The translations under genes were made by a program, and so were the position numbers. A stretch of 64,000 nt of DNA from Ampullaceana balthica (Eukaryota; Mollusca; Gastropoda; Lymnaeidae): assembly GCA_944989445.1 (NCBI GenBank), contig CALYLW010000437.1:310001-374000 (forward strand), in the 5' to 3' direction. Shown piece by piece: positions 12,856-25,075 of the stretch. The notes under the pieces are model-generated. The model saw only the letters and a program-made list of their open reading frames with translations. It searched no databases and was not told where the DNA came from. The first letter of the stretch is position 1; every line of letters begins with the position of its first letter.

Positions 12856-14050
12856 ATTTTTATTGTAGTTCAACTTTGTGTCCCCATATAACAAACTAAT
12901 TACACGCGAGTTTGTAAACTAAATTTATGAATGACTCTTTGCTCAATAAAAATATTTTAAAAATAACTTGAAAAAATATTTAAAAATCACAGTATCATTA
13001 AATGTATCATAAACTATTTTAACTCACCTAGGCTAGTAGTTCCCAGGAAAAGACTTAGTCGGAAAACCATTTTCTTTTTAACCGCAATGACGCTAGGCTG
13101 CTGCCTTGGCTTCAGTGCAGTGAAGGGGACCGGTCAATTTTTATCGTGGACCAGTCTGTGTTAACCTCTACCGGGTCACAACAATGTCACGGCGTTTGAT
13201 GGTACGACCTCATGGATAGGTTCAAATAGATGCGTAGGTGGGATCCGATCGAGAGGCTTAACATCGCCATCTTTGGGGATGAGGGTGGGGATGAAGGGGG
13301 GGGGAAGACTTGTCTAAGTTGAATAAGAAAAAAGATCAAGACATTCTGCTTCAAAGTATATAAATTTTATACAAGACTGATTAACACTTGGTTAATACGA
13401 GTTAAAGTTCTCTGTTTTTAAATAATAACTTGAACTCCCTTACTAATTATTTAGTTTTTAATTACCACTATTATATTGGATATGCGGTCATCTTTCATCA
13501 GATTTCTTTTTGGATGGGTCTCTAGAATAATCATTTTTATAAAATGTACAAGTGCAACAGACACAATTGTTAAACAATTTATAATTTAATAGATTCCTTG
13601 CATCAGAATCAGTTAATTTTTTGTAAACATTAATGATCCAGTTCATATAGGTACACATAAAGACTATTTCGTCAAAACCAGTTGGCGAAACTTTGATATT
13701 GTGTGGATGAAAAAAATTAGGTGGGGAAAATTGTTTATTGATTAAAAAACACACAAAAATGTTTTATAACATCAACAACACTTAAGATTTCACCAAGTCC
13801 TCCTTTAGTGTCTGCTAGTTGTCTCATCATAGAACGCCTATTGATCTTTTAGCTCCAAGCAGGTCAAATAAACATGAAAGAATTCCATGTAAAACCTGAT
13901 TTGTTGTAGAATTTAATGCTAGTTCTTAAATTTCATTTCCCACACTGTAACCTCGTCTATTTTTTTATATATTTTTTTAAAATTTTATTTGAATTTAATT
14001 ACTATGAATCATGAATGAATTTTAAAAATAATGTTTAAAAAAATTTTTTT
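12856..14050. other. No gene or repeat recognised
   Basis: AT-rich single-copy-looking DNA. The one minus-strand ORF (13488-13754) has no motif, no splice context and ordinary AT-rich composition. Confidence 0.5.
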
Positions 14051-14545
14051 TTAAAAAGACACGCTTTTATTTACATATAGAAAGTGCACTAAAAAGAAGA
14101 AAATAACAATTTTCTATGAAAACAGGTGAAATCGGTGAACCTATCTACTGCACATAAAAGCGTGGGGCGCCCATCACAAATCATTTCTCATTGCAACTAT
14201 TCTCTTACATATAGATAAATATTTCTAATTAATGTGATAGTAGCATTTATATGATCAAAGTTGTGAAACTTTTACTGTTTATTAATATTCATATAAATTT
14301 GTTTTTATGTTTCGCAGCCTTGTATACGATTGATGGTTGTGATGAAGTGTTTGGTATAAAAATTAAAGATTTCTAATTTAGAAGGCAAAAGAGAGATCTA
14401 TAAGTGAGAGAATGAGTGAACCGAAATATGTTAAGCCTCAAAAGCGCCCGCCCCACGTTTTTAGTCATATTAGATGAAAGTACTTCAAATAATAAGTTTT
14501 AAATTATTTTCTTCCTTTTAGTCCACTTATAAAAGCGTGGTTTTT
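14050..14545. mobile_element. Candidate TIR element with ACACGCTTTTAT-type ends
   Basis: AAAAAGACACGCTTTTAT at the left and ATAAAAGCGTGGTTTTTAA at the right form imperfect inverted repeats; an inner pair AAAAGCGTGGGGCGCCC / GCGCCCGCCCCACGTTTTT lies at 14156 and 14438. No target duplication established. Confidence 0.4.
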
Positions 14546-14919
14546 AAAAATAATTTTTTTTATTTATATTGAAGTTTACTGCAGTAATCCAGATACCCCC
14601 TGCAATGTTGGCAAAGGGTCATTTATGCTCAGATAATAACACGCTTTGAACAACTGGCTTAATGTTTAGGAAAAAAATATTGATCATATTCTTCTTCTTA
14701 ATGTTTTTCTAACATTACTGACGCTCCCTCTGTGCAGAAGATCATTGCCTCCTACGCTCTTATAAGAATGCACTGACCACTGACCATGCCGGCAAGTGAT
14801 GCAGCGTTCAAAGATCACCGCTACAAGGGGATACTGGTAGTGTGGCAAAATGCTGAGCCGCCTTAAATGATTAACAAGAGTTGGAAATTTCGGAGAATAC
14901 TGAGAGCACTTTGCATCTA

Positions 14920-15062
14920 ATTTGTTCAAAAATTTACATGTAATTTGCTCAATAATTCGCATCTAATTTGCTAAACAATTTGTCTAATTGGTAACTAATT
15001 TGACCCTAATTTGTTAAAAAAAATATGTCTAATTTGTTTACTAATTTGCCTCTAATATTTCC
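14920..15062. repeat. Degenerate AATTTG-CTAATTTG repeats
   Basis: A short run of ATCTAATTTG / CTAATTTGTT variants with about 20-bp spacing. No function seen. Confidence 0.6.
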
Positions 15063-15469
15063 AAGAGCCATGGAATGTACATAAACTTTTAAAAATCTTT
15101 ATAACGACTATTCCCGTTGATAGTTGTAGAGTATTGCTTTGATTACACCAACATCATAACGGATCTCATGGAATGGCTGCACTAGTGGGAGGTCTGGGTT
15201 TGGTAATGGAACGTTCCAGGACGTGATTTGTTTTGATTTTTGTACGGGAAACGTCGAGTGAGTGACGTTTGTGGAATGTGGAATGAAAAAATTTAATTGA
15301 CACTTCCAAAATAATTTCTTATGATTTCAAATGAACATGTTTGTAATCATTTCATTTATAAAAAGAATGCTAAAACACTCATATAGCGTTTAACTATTGC
15401 AAAAATAAATCACGATAAACGTGTTTTTATTACATTTAAAAACGTTAATAATGTATAAAATTTCCTAGC

Positions 15470-15910
15470 GTCAGCCAGGCACTCAGTGCGTCATACACTG
15501 CTGGGATCAGCCAGGCACTCAGTGCGTCATAAACTGCTGGGATCAGCCAGACACTCAGTGCATTCATACATTGTTGGGATCAGCCAGACACTCAGTGCGT
15601 CATAAACTGCTGGGATCAGCCAGACACTCAGTGCGTTCATACATTGTTGGGATCAGCCAGACACTCAGTGCGTCATACACTGCTTGGATCAGCCAGACAC
15701 TCAGTGCGTCATACACTGTTGGGATCAGCCAGACACTCAGTGCGTCATACACTGTTGGGATCAGCCAGGCACTCAGTGCGTTCATACACTGTTGGGATCA
15801 GCCAGACACTCAGTGCGTCATACACTGTTGGGATCAGCCAGACACTCAGTGCGTCATAAACTATTGGGATCAGCCAGGCACTCTGTGCGTTCATACACTG
15901 TTGGGATCAG
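15470..15910. repeat. 36-bp tandem array, left part
   Basis: Unit GGGATCAGCCAGACACTCAG plus TGCGTCATACACTGTT, about 12 copies. It is continuous with the array at 17054-18115 once the LTR insertion is removed. Confidence 0.95.
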
Positions 15911-17053
15911 TGTGGCTAGAAAGATGAGAATCTATGTTTGGCAAGTTTGTCTAGGGGTGTAATGTTTAAATATCACCCTCCCGCTCACAGCATATAACTT
16001 TAGTGATCTCTCTCAATCGATAATGAACAGACCAAAGGGGTGAAAAATGTAACAATAAATTTATTTACACAATTTATACAATAGTGGAAACTGGTTCCAA
16101 ATGATAATAGTGATACAACAAATTAACTGTCCCTTCTTTGACCTAGCTTTATCATCATTAAGGCTATGCCTTGTAACCTTATGTTTATGGTGTGGCTACT
16201 TAAATGCAATGGGGTCGTTGCGCCCCGCTCCGTGTGGCGGTTGGTTCTGCACGCTCCCTTGGTCAGTGTGTGCGATGAAGCGTTCAGCTTGGTAGTACTG
16301 CCCTACACAAGGCTCCGTCCGTGCTGAAGTGTGTTGTTGGTTCTGCAGGTTCCCTCGAGCAGAATCGTTCGGTTCCTTGGGCTCGGTAGACTGCTTCACC
16401 TATGGCCCAGGTGACTTCGGTGATAACGGGTGTGAATAACCGGCTTCTGTACGTGTAGTGCGTGTACACGTACAGGCTTCGACATACGCAGTGTGCGTTT
16501 GTCGGCGTGAGTTTTACGTTTGACGGGTAATAACTGGTAACTGCTGAGTTATCCTCCTCAGGTTCCTGTTGATAGGTGCAGGGATGAGGTAGGGTGTCAG
16601 ATCCAAGTCGCTTGGAACAGCGGTTGGTCCAGCTCTTGGTCCAAGTATTAACGACACTTCTGTCCCGGTACTGGCGGGTTCCCAGAAGCCAGAATGGATT
16701 CTGGTCAGTAAAGTAATGTCGGCTCCACACTACAAGGATGGATGCGGATATAGTGGTATGAATTAGGGTCACACAGGCACTACACTCGGCTGACGTCTGG
16801 GGCGGAAAAGAGAGTGATTGCTGGGTCACGTTGGCCTTTATACCCGATGGGTTATTTATTCACCCCTTTTCTGATTGGCTTGTCCTTGTCGTAGAGCGGT
16901 TAGGCAACCTTGACCTGTCATGTGATCCCGGTGCATACATAATCGGCTCTGATTGCCCCATCGCGACGTTTTTGGGTCAGGCACTAGTGAGTTCCCCTTT
17001 GTTCTACCCAGTTCCCGTGCACAGATGACTTTATCTCCATAAATTTCGTCACA
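15911..17053 (-). mobile_element. Probable solo LTR inserted in the 36-bp array
   Basis: Begins TGTGGC and ends GTCACA, flanked on both sides by ATCAG taken from the array unit, i.e. a 5-bp target duplication. On the minus strand a TATAAAGG box (about 16838-16846) is followed much later by AATAAA (about 16055), in the order expected of an LTR. No internal gag/pol sequence. The long ORF at 16284-16829 has no recognisable domain. Confidence 0.72.
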
Positions 17054-18115
17054 ATCAGCCAGACACTCAGTGCGTCAAACACTGTTGGGCTCAGCCAGAC
17101 ACTCAGTGCGTCATACACTGCTAGGATCAGCCAGGAACTCAGTGCGTCATACACTGTTGGGATCAGCCAGACACTCAGTGCGTATACACTGTTGGGATCA
17201 GCCAGGCACTCAGTGCGTATACACTGTTGGGATCAGACAGGCACTCAGTGCGTATACACTGTTGGGATCAGACAGGCACTCAGTGCGTATACACTGTTGG
17301 GATCAGCCAGGCACTCAGTGTGTATACACTGTTGGGATCAGCCAGGCACTCGGTGCGTATACACTGTTTGGGATCAGCCAGGCACTGAGTGCATATACAC
17401 TGTTGGGATCAGACAGGCACTGAGTGCGTATACACTGTTGGGATCAGCCAGGTACTCAGTGCGTCATACACTGTTGGGATCAGACAGGCAATCAGTGCGT
17501 ATACACTGTTGGGATCAGACAGGCACTCAGTGCGTATACACTGTTGGGATCAGACAGGCACTCAGTGCGTATACACTGTTGGGATCAGCCAGGCACTCGG
17601 TGCGTATACACTGTTGGGATCAGCCAGGCACTGAGTGCGTATACACTGTTGGGATCAGACAGGCACTCAGTGCGTATACACTGTTGGGATCAGCCAGGCA
17701 CTCAGTGCGTCATACACTGTTGGGATCAGACAGGAACTCAGTGCGTATACACTGTTGGGATCAGACAGGCACTCAGTGCGTATACACTGTTGGGATCAGA
17801 CAGGCACTCAGTGTGTATACACTGTTGGAATCAGCCAGGCACTCAGTGCGTCATACACTGTTGGGATCAGACAGGCTCTCAGTGCGTCATACACTGCTAG
17901 GATCAGCCAGGCACTCAGTGCGTCATACACTGCTAGGATCAGCCAGGCACTCACTGCGTCATACACTGCTAGGATCAGCCAGGTAGTCAGTGCGTTCATA
18001 ATTTGTCGGGATCAGCCATGCAGTCAGTGCGTTCATAATTTGCTGGGATCAGCCAGGCACTCAGTGCTTTCATAAACAGCTGGGATCAGCCAGACACTCA
18101 GTGCGTTCATGAATT
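17054..18115. repeat. 35-37 bp tandem array, right part, about 29 copies
   Basis: Same family as 15470-15910, but most units here have GCGTATACAC (35 bp) in place of GCGTCATACAC, plus CAGACAGG for CAGCCAGG. The change of sub-family across the LTR shows that expansion went on locally. Confidence 0.95.
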
Positions 18116-18429
18116 CAGAGCTTGACTCATTGGACCAGTTGACCTCTCTCAACGGTGAGTTTATAGTAGAAACCTTTGCAAACACACCCTATGATATAGT
18201 GGTGGTATCAACATTGAAACGTCTTTTCCTTCCGCTTGAATAAGGGTCGACGTGTTACAGGAATTAATGTCACTCTGTTTGTTGACCTCATTGTATCAAC
18301 AACAAACCAACACATATCATTCACAATTAACTACAAAGCTACAACACCCTTTTACCAAAATCAGTTAGTCACAGTTAGTCATTAAACTTTATTATTTCAA
18401 CGTGCGTCGTAAAATCATATTCTCTAGTG

Positions 18430-19280
18430 ACATTTCTGGCAATAAGCTTTTAAAAAATCCTTTATATTAACTCGTGGCGTCTGCTTGATTGATGCCTTGA
18501 TTGTTTGTTTGCCCAAAAAACTTTAAATCGATTTTTAACCCACTTTCCCGTGTGCTGGCAAGCTGAAATGTTTCAGTCAGACTCGTGCCGCCGATAAAAA
18601 TGATCTTTCAAAATTTTAGATCTATCGACTGTACTGTAATTAGATCAATGAATTTTTAGATTATCTCTATTTATCGCTATGTAGCAGGTTATATTTTGTG
18701 CTAGAGTGTCTCAGTGCGTATTATATTGAAGAACCTTTTTAAAATATTCTTGTCGCGCTGTCTGGTGCGTACTATATTGACGATACTTTTAAAAACTATA
18801 TTCCCGATCTGTAAATGTATATGCTATTAATTGCTAATCTGTCTCGCGGTGCGCACTATGTGAAATATGTTTTTATAATACTTTTCCCGTGATCAAATCG
18901 AGCTGAATTTTAGCAGCCAGACTGTAACTGTAGTAGTGGTTTTACTATAAATCCTTTATATATTTGAGACATAACAGAATTTTGGATTTTTGGATTGTCG
19001 TGCGATGCGTAGGCCTATTATAATGAACGTTCTTTTAGTTATGTCTCGTATATAAAAGAGTTGTAGTCAAACACTTGATTTTAACGGGTTTTTAAAATTT
19101 AAATCCTTTATATTAACTCGTGGCATCTGCATGATTGTTTGCTTGATGCCTTGAATGCCGAAAAAACGTTTGATCGATTTTTAACCCATTTCCTCGTATG
19201 CTAGCGAGCTGAAATTTTGCAGGCAGACTCGTGCCGATGATAGAAATGATCTATCAAAATTTGAGATCGATTGAATGGAC
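18430..19280. repeat. Diverged direct repeat pair of an interspersed family
   Basis: Blocks at about 18465-18650 and 19105-19275 share TTAACTCGTGGC, TCGATTTTTAACCCA, GCTGAAAT and CAGACTCGTGCCG. Related pieces occur at 19890-19990 (inverted) and 26570-26650. The family is not recognised and no ORF was found. Confidence 0.65.
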
Positions 19281-19334
19281 TTGAATTAAATTTAGTTAAT
19301 TTAGTGCCGCACCCCAACCGCCACGGCCAATGGG

Positions 19335-20410
19335 CAGGGGCAGATTAAGACTACACAGGGCCCCTGGCTGCAATTCAAACTGGGGCCCTATCCAGCCAGC
19401 GTCCCTTTAAATAAAATTATTGGTAGCAGCTAATATAAGACTGTAACGTATAACTGTTCAGCCAAAAAGATTATTCATGAAAAAACCGAAAACGAAGAAA
19501 TAACTATTGGCCGGTAATCCTAAAATTGTGTGTAATAAAACAAATCCGTAAAAACAAAGTTTTTGACTATAAATCCCTTATATATGAGACATAACTAACA
19601 ATATTGATTATTTTCAAACGCTACAAACATTTACAGACTGAATCTGTCTTAACTCAACTTTGCTTTATAACCCTAGGAGGGGACCGAGCTCAGCATGACA
19701 CGTAAAATGTAAACAAAAGCACGCCGGTACTTCGATGGGTCGCCTCAACGCGTCAACTCAAACTCTCACGTGGGAAAAAAACAATAAAAAACAGTGAATT
19801 TGAATTACATACGTTATATAAGGAAAAATTAAAAATGCATAAATTTAATTACGGTACGTTCGATCGATCTGAAATTTTGATACGACGCATTATTAGGTGA
19901 GACGGATCCGTGTGGCAAATTTCAGCTCGATCGGATCACGGGAAGTGGGTCATTTTTGACTTTTGTTTTTCCGCCCGCCCAAGACAGACATGAGACAGAG
20001 AGAGACGGCGGTGAAGTTAATATAAGGGACTTAAAAAGACAATTTCAAAAAGAAAAAGACAAAAAGACCCTCCACCCCCAAGGAATCGATCCCGCCATCG
20101 CTTGAACTACGGACCTACACACTTCTATTAGACCAGGAAAGCTTGACGGAAATGTAAATTTAAAAGATACAAATAACATTCTTTAATATTTTTTCTTATT
20201 GAGCCTATCAAATCAGGTTTTTCGAGTACTAAGACTATCGGGTCGGAATAGCGATCAGATTAATAGATTGGATTTTATTAATTTTTTAAATTATGATATT
20301 TTCTGGGATTTTCCCACCTTTATTATACAATATACTAAGTTTTGGGGCCCCTAAATCATCGTGGGCCCCTGGCTTTAGCCCTTTCAGCCCCCCCCCCTAA
20401 TCCACCATGG
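19335..20410. mobile_element. hAT-like element, 1.08 kb
   Basis: Ends CAGGGGCAGATTAAG and (inverted) CCATGGTGGATTAGGG with an 8-bp (possibly 10-bp) target duplication CCAATGGG. The inner right edge GGCCCCTGGCTTTAGCCC also occurs near 770 and 29490. No transposase reading frame. Confidence 0.7.
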
Positions 20411-20975
20411 CCAATGGGTATCGGTGATAGGCCTATTTTTAGTACATTTATAATTCTATTATTATGTTTGCGGGAAAGTGCAATTTAGATGCTTCATTTA
20501 CATTCCAATGCCTCCATTATTAGACTACATTCAGCGGCTACCACAATTAAACTACTTACCACTCGAAAATATATCTCTTTGTGTAGCACCCCCCCCCCAA
20601 AAAAAAATTTGTAAATGGAGTCTTCGTTTATTTTGAGAATCGCTGATCTGAAATTTTTTTTTATATTTAAAATAAAAATAGTCTTAATACAGTGGATTCT
20701 AGTTTCCAACAAACATGCTGTGACAATTACAAATCGGCCCTACACCTTTACCATCATTTTTAAAATATTTGCTTATCCAAAGTAACCTGCACAAAGCTCT
20801 CCTTTATCTAACAACACAAAACTTAAATTTAATATTGGACACTTGCTTCACATAATTAGATCAAGCGAATCAATAAAGGACTTTCTTTACTAAATAAATC
20901 TAGGTGGTGAAAGACTTTCTACCTTAAAAGACGTATTTTAAATCATAATTTTTGAAAACGTTTATATTCTGTTTC

Positions 20976-21221
20976 ATATCTGTAGAATTTCCAGAAATAG
21001 CATCAACCAAATTATGGAGTTTTGTCTTATCAGCATTTAATTTTGTATTGACGTTTGATCACAAAACACAAGATACACTACTCAGCAGAAGTGAGAAATA
21101 TTTACGTGGGATTGGGAGCAATAGCCGTTACACGTTATCGTCTGAAAATGGAATCTCAGTTGCGCGTCCTAAACCAGTGCCCTCGTCTTCAATGTTCACA
21201 TTCCAAACTAGTCAAAGCTAG
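20976..21221 (+). CDS. Possible terminal coding exon of an unidentified gene
   Basis: A pyrimidine-rich stretch ending ATATCTGTAG precedes an 81-codon open frame: a hydrophobic segment (LWSFVLSAFNFVLTF) followed by a Ser-rich hydrophilic tail ending FTFQTSQS and TAG. Codon composition is more balanced than in neighbouring AT-rich DNA. It could be the last transmembrane segment and cytoplasmic tail of a small membrane protein, but I recognise no family and found no upstream exon, so it may be chance. Confidence 0.3.
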   Translation: MSVEFPEIASTKLWSFVLSAFNFVLTFDHKTQDTLLSRSEKYLRGIGSNSRYTLSSENGISVARPKPVPSSSMFTFQTSQS

Positions 21222-21391
21222 TTGAAATGTATATAAATATATCTATCATTCATAAGCGAGGCTCAAAATATATAGCGGGGCTCAAAACATTTCGGTTGTT
21301 ACCCACATTGCTACACATTATCTCGGCCAACAAACAGTATGAGGTCGTTAATAGGAAATAACTGAAAACAGTAATAATTCAATTAATGGGA

Positions 21392-21392
21392 A

Positions 21393-21473
<81 letters not shown>

Positions 21474-21475
21474 AG
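21392..21475. repeat. (GA)n microsatellite
   Basis: About 84 bp of GA repeats with a few interruptions. The LSLSLS reading on the minus strand is an artefact. Confidence 0.97.
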
Positions 21476-21479
21476 CAGG

Positions 21480-22798
21480 GCGTTTATAGCTATTTATCCC
21501 AACAATGGAAAGCAGTGGTGTCAGCGATAGGGGGTAGAGCTTAAAACCGTCGGCGGTCACATTTCAATCGGGTCTTTGACTTAGACAATCAACGGGTGTC
21601 CATTTTGTAGCAATCAGACTCACCACATAGGACATGTGACCCACGCAGCTGCAGGGTCACCTGTGATATATGATGTAATAAAATGTTTTAAACGAGATTA
21701 GCCTGTAGTCTACTTTAGTCAAACCCATTAGGAACATGGATTTTGTGTGAAATGCATATGGCATTTTCTCATCTTGGAAGCATTATGTTGACGAAAATAA
21801 AATAAAACTTTTTTATGGCACATAGGTTGGGGAGAAATTCCTTAAAATATAGCATGGCGTATCACTGTCCTAGCTTTTTAGTATTATAGTTATTATGCTA
21901 TTCCAAGAACATTTTTATCCATAGCATTCATCTGATTTAACCTGTATTTCAATATCTTTTAAGACGTTCATACGTTTCTTGAGTTGAGATCCCTTCGGGA
22001 AGTGGGTCGGAGTGGCGAGTGGCGAGACAACTCTGATTAAGCTCAAATATTTTATTTCCCCTTAGACCTCTCACGCTTTTTAACACAGGCTCTAAACTAG
22101 TTAGCTTTAAAAGACGCCTCACGACGAATGTGCTGAAATGTCTCATTACAAGTTTTCATTCGAAAGAAAGGTCTGGTTACATTACAACTAGTGTTGTTAA
22201 ACGATAATTTGAAATCCGATTATTGGTTTTGAAAGTGATAATCGGTTTTAAAATTTCCCAAAAATTATAATCGAATTCAATTTTTGTTAAAATCATTTCC
22301 GTACTGAAAACTGCAAAAATTATTCGAACAAAATTCATTCCCGCATAAGCTGACATTTTTATGCAATGTTGCCGACAGGATGTGTTTTTTATTAGTTGTC
22401 AGCGCTCCGTGAAGTGTGTTTGTTAAATTAATACATTTATTGTTTGGTGAAAAGTGTGATGTCATTAAGTTCATTGATGTCCGAATTCGACAAAAATAGA
22501 CGTGACGTAATAAAAGCAGTCTCTATTGTCGAAATCATGATTTAGGCTAGACAAAAAATGAAATTCCCCAAATTACATATTGCGTGTGACATCATGTCGT
22601 TAATTACACTGTTTCCTCACCATCTTCGCCAGGCTAGAAAATGCTCTGCGTGGGACGGTATTTTCTTAATCCAACAAAAACGGTGACGTCATTTCCTTAT
22701 TCCACGTCATATTTGCATCATAAGAATATATTTCTATGAGGTCAGCGGTACAACGAGAACCAGTTTATAATCGGATTTACATTACCGATAATCTGTTT
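21480..22798. other. No gene recognised; possible hAT remnant from 22190
   Basis: TAGTGTTGTTAAACGATAAT at 22190 resembles a hAT terminus, and CCGATAATC-type motifs recur near 22790, but no target duplication can be fixed because another element starts at 22799. Confidence 0.35.
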
Positions 22799-23021
22799 GG
22801 AGCTGTCCATAAAGAAGTCACGCGATTTTGGCCTATTTTACCCCCTCCCCCACCTCGTCACACTTCGTCAAAAATACTTAGACCACCCTCCAATATTACG
22901 TCACAAAGCTTTGACATTCCTAAAAGCCGTATTTTCTAATTGAAAATAAGAATGATTCAATTTTGCATTTAAATATGTCAATGTATTTAGTGTAAGTCTG
23001 CAATCTATTTAATATCGTAAC

Positions 23022-23225
23022 TAGGGGTGTACAGGATTGAAATTTTGATTCAAAAATGGCCTGATTCCAGATTTGCCAGAGCAATTATATATATTTATTT
23101 TGGCTCTAGGGGCCAGCCGGATTTGGCCGGATTTATGAAGTGAAATTCCACTGAAGCCGAAGCCGGATTTGTAAAAAAAATTGCCGGATTCCGGTTTTGC
23201 CGGAGCCGAAACTGGTACATCCCTA
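23022..23225. mobile_element. hAT MITE (TAGGGGTGTACAGG type), copy B
   Basis: TIRs TAGGGGTGTACAGGATT / ACTGGTACATCCCTA. It is separated from the next element by exactly eight bases, AACGTAAT. Confidence 0.82.
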
Positions 23226-23233
23226 AACGTAAT

Positions 23234-24868
23234 TAGGGCTGTCAATATTGTTGAAAAAGCTGCGCGGGTACTCGTCCAAAACGCCGCATAATTTTAGCGG
23301 TCATGACGGCTTTACAATGCAACCTAGCCACCATCCATGCTCCTCATTTCACACAGCAGGTAATCGCATACTTCCAAAAAAATACTATTGTACTCTACAA
23401 ACTTTTATTCCTGCTGTAAATGCATTAGTCCTACTCATAAACTAATACTACAGTAAACTGAACATTTCTGAAAAACTGAAACAAAAGTGTCAACAACAAT
23501 GACGTAACTTTCAAACAGGTCACAGTGCCCAGCAGATTGAATGTTAATGTCCGCTAGTTCGGCGGTCAATTTTCGTTGGTTCGTGTGCAAAGTAAAACAA
23601 AGTCGTGAGGAAAGTTGCACAGAATCCTTTTTTGTGCAATACTACACAATTTGCTGCGCTGTTATTCAAAAGCACTGCGCGGTGTCGGCCAGAGAACTGC
23701 GCGGCCGCGCAACCGCGCAGCTTAAAGGGAACATTTGCGGCGGTAGTGAAGTTTTAATTGATAAAATTTCCATAATGACAACGTTGTACGTCTTATTAAA
23801 ATCAGTATTTCTGCTAGGCCTACACAAGAAACACAAGGGAATGGAAATGGCGCGAGTTTGTTAAATTTTTTCAGCAAGGCGCGTCAACACCTGTGTGCGA
23901 GTGGTAACAGTTATTACATCACCAACCATTTACAAAACCAAACCTTTAGTCTCTAACTTTTAAAATTTAAATCAAGCCCAAATTATTTTCAACCCTTTGT
24001 GTTGTCCAGATTTTAAAAAAAACGTAATAATTTTTTTTATGTTATATGTAAATATCTTTGAACAACTAAAATATACTTGAACATTTTTTTTTACTAGGTC
24101 CTTTTTTTTAACATGGTCGCAATAGGAGTGGAGGAAGGAATGAGGGGGAGGGGGTAGATTTTTAAAAAAACAACAAAAAAACATTGCCTTGTCTCAACTG
24201 GTAACAAAATAATATCGGCGCATTTCAAAAACTCGTTAACTTCCTGTCATTCATTCATTAAAAGAACCAAAATCTTGTTTGTGTTTTATGATTTTTGTTT
24301 CATGTTCAGAGGAAAAAGTTGTATCAAAATACTTTGTAGTTTGTCAGAACTTTATTTTATTTCCCTTTGACAGATACTTCTCAAGCATTTTCGTGTTAAA
24401 AGTATTTCACAGAGAATATTTCAAACGAAAATCTTTTGATACATTTTCGCAAGCCGTAATGTGAACACATAAAAGAAGCAGCTTGGCCACCGTTGTTATT
24501 AAAGAATATAGACGTTGCAGGTATATTTTCACGGGTACCCGAGCGCAATTTTACTACCCGGGTAATTGCACGGCAACGGGTACCCGAGCGCAATTTTACT
24601 ACCCGGGTAATTGCACGGCAACGGGTACCCGAGCGCAATTTTAATACCCGGGTAATTGCACGGCAACGGGTACCCGAGCGCAATTTTACTACCCGGGTAA
24701 TTGCACGGCAACGGGTACCCGAGCGCAATTTTATTACCCGGGTAATTGCACGGCAACGGGTACCCGAGCGCAATTTTACTACCCGGGTAATTGCACGGCA
24801 ACGGGTACCCGAGCGCAATTTTACTACCCGGGTAATTGCACGGCAACGGGTACCCGTTGAGAGGCCTA
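23234..24868 (+). mobile_element. hAT-type element, short copy of the 42728-47259 family
   Basis: TIRs TAGGGCTGTCAATATTG and (inverted) TAGGCCTCTCAACGGGTACC, matching the ends of the element at 42728-47259 in opposite orientation; AATATTTCAAACGAAAAT and neighbouring blocks also match. Flanking 8-mers AACGTAAT and ATAGTAAC are imperfect copies of ATCGTAAC. Its subterminal block has expanded to a 45-bp array. Confidence 0.8.
24530..24858. repeat. 45-bp array born from a hAT subterminal block, about 7 copies
   Basis: Unit GGGTACCCGAGCGCAATTTT plus ACTACCCGGGTAATTGCACG and GCAAC. The element at 42728 has a single copy of the same block (about 42735-42812). The unit is partly palindromic (GGGTACCC, ACCCGGGT) and open in three frames on both strands; the ORFs are artefacts. 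Confidence 0.93.
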
Positions 24869-25075
24869 ATAGTAACTCGCGTGAAGTTATTTAAAACGTC
24901 ATTAAATAATTTGCAAGCAATGAATTAGTTAAGTGGACATTTTTTTAAGTTGTGCGATTTTTTGATGTGACGTCACATTTCCTTAACACCCCCCTCCCCA
25001 TCGTCACGCATCGTCACAAATGCTTGACCCCCTTCCCCCCCCCCAGGCGCGTGACGTCATTTATGGACGGGCCCT

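Larger units (their letters stand above)
22799..25075. mobile_element. Outer element with GTCCATAAA-type termini, hosting two others
   Basis: Left end GGAGCTGTCCATAAAGAAGT and right end (inverted) GGGCCCGTCCATAAATGACG are inverted repeats. Inside lie a MITE (23022-23225) and a hAT copy (23234-24868) in tandem. The same family is embedded in both ZMYM1-like hAT copies (about 350-715 and 29570-29915). Confidence 0.65.

Noticed and set aside
13488..13754. 88-codon minus-strand ORF as a gene
   Set aside because: AT-rich single ORF without motif, splice context or neighbouring coding evidence.
16284..16829. 181-codon minus-strand ORF
   Set aside because: It lies inside the probable LTR, shows no domain and no codon signature; LTRs often hold chance ORFs at higher GC.
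15470..18115. Regular direct repeats that at first sight resemble a CRISPR array
   Set aside because: Units are contiguous with no unique spacers, the genome is eukaryotic, and no cas-like genes are present.
20050..20125. tRNA-like A box (TAGTTCAAGCG) and B box (GGATCGATTCC) on the minus strand
   Set aside because: The boxes are only about 5 bases apart, far too close for a tRNA or functional Pol III promoter, and no cloverleaf can be drawn.
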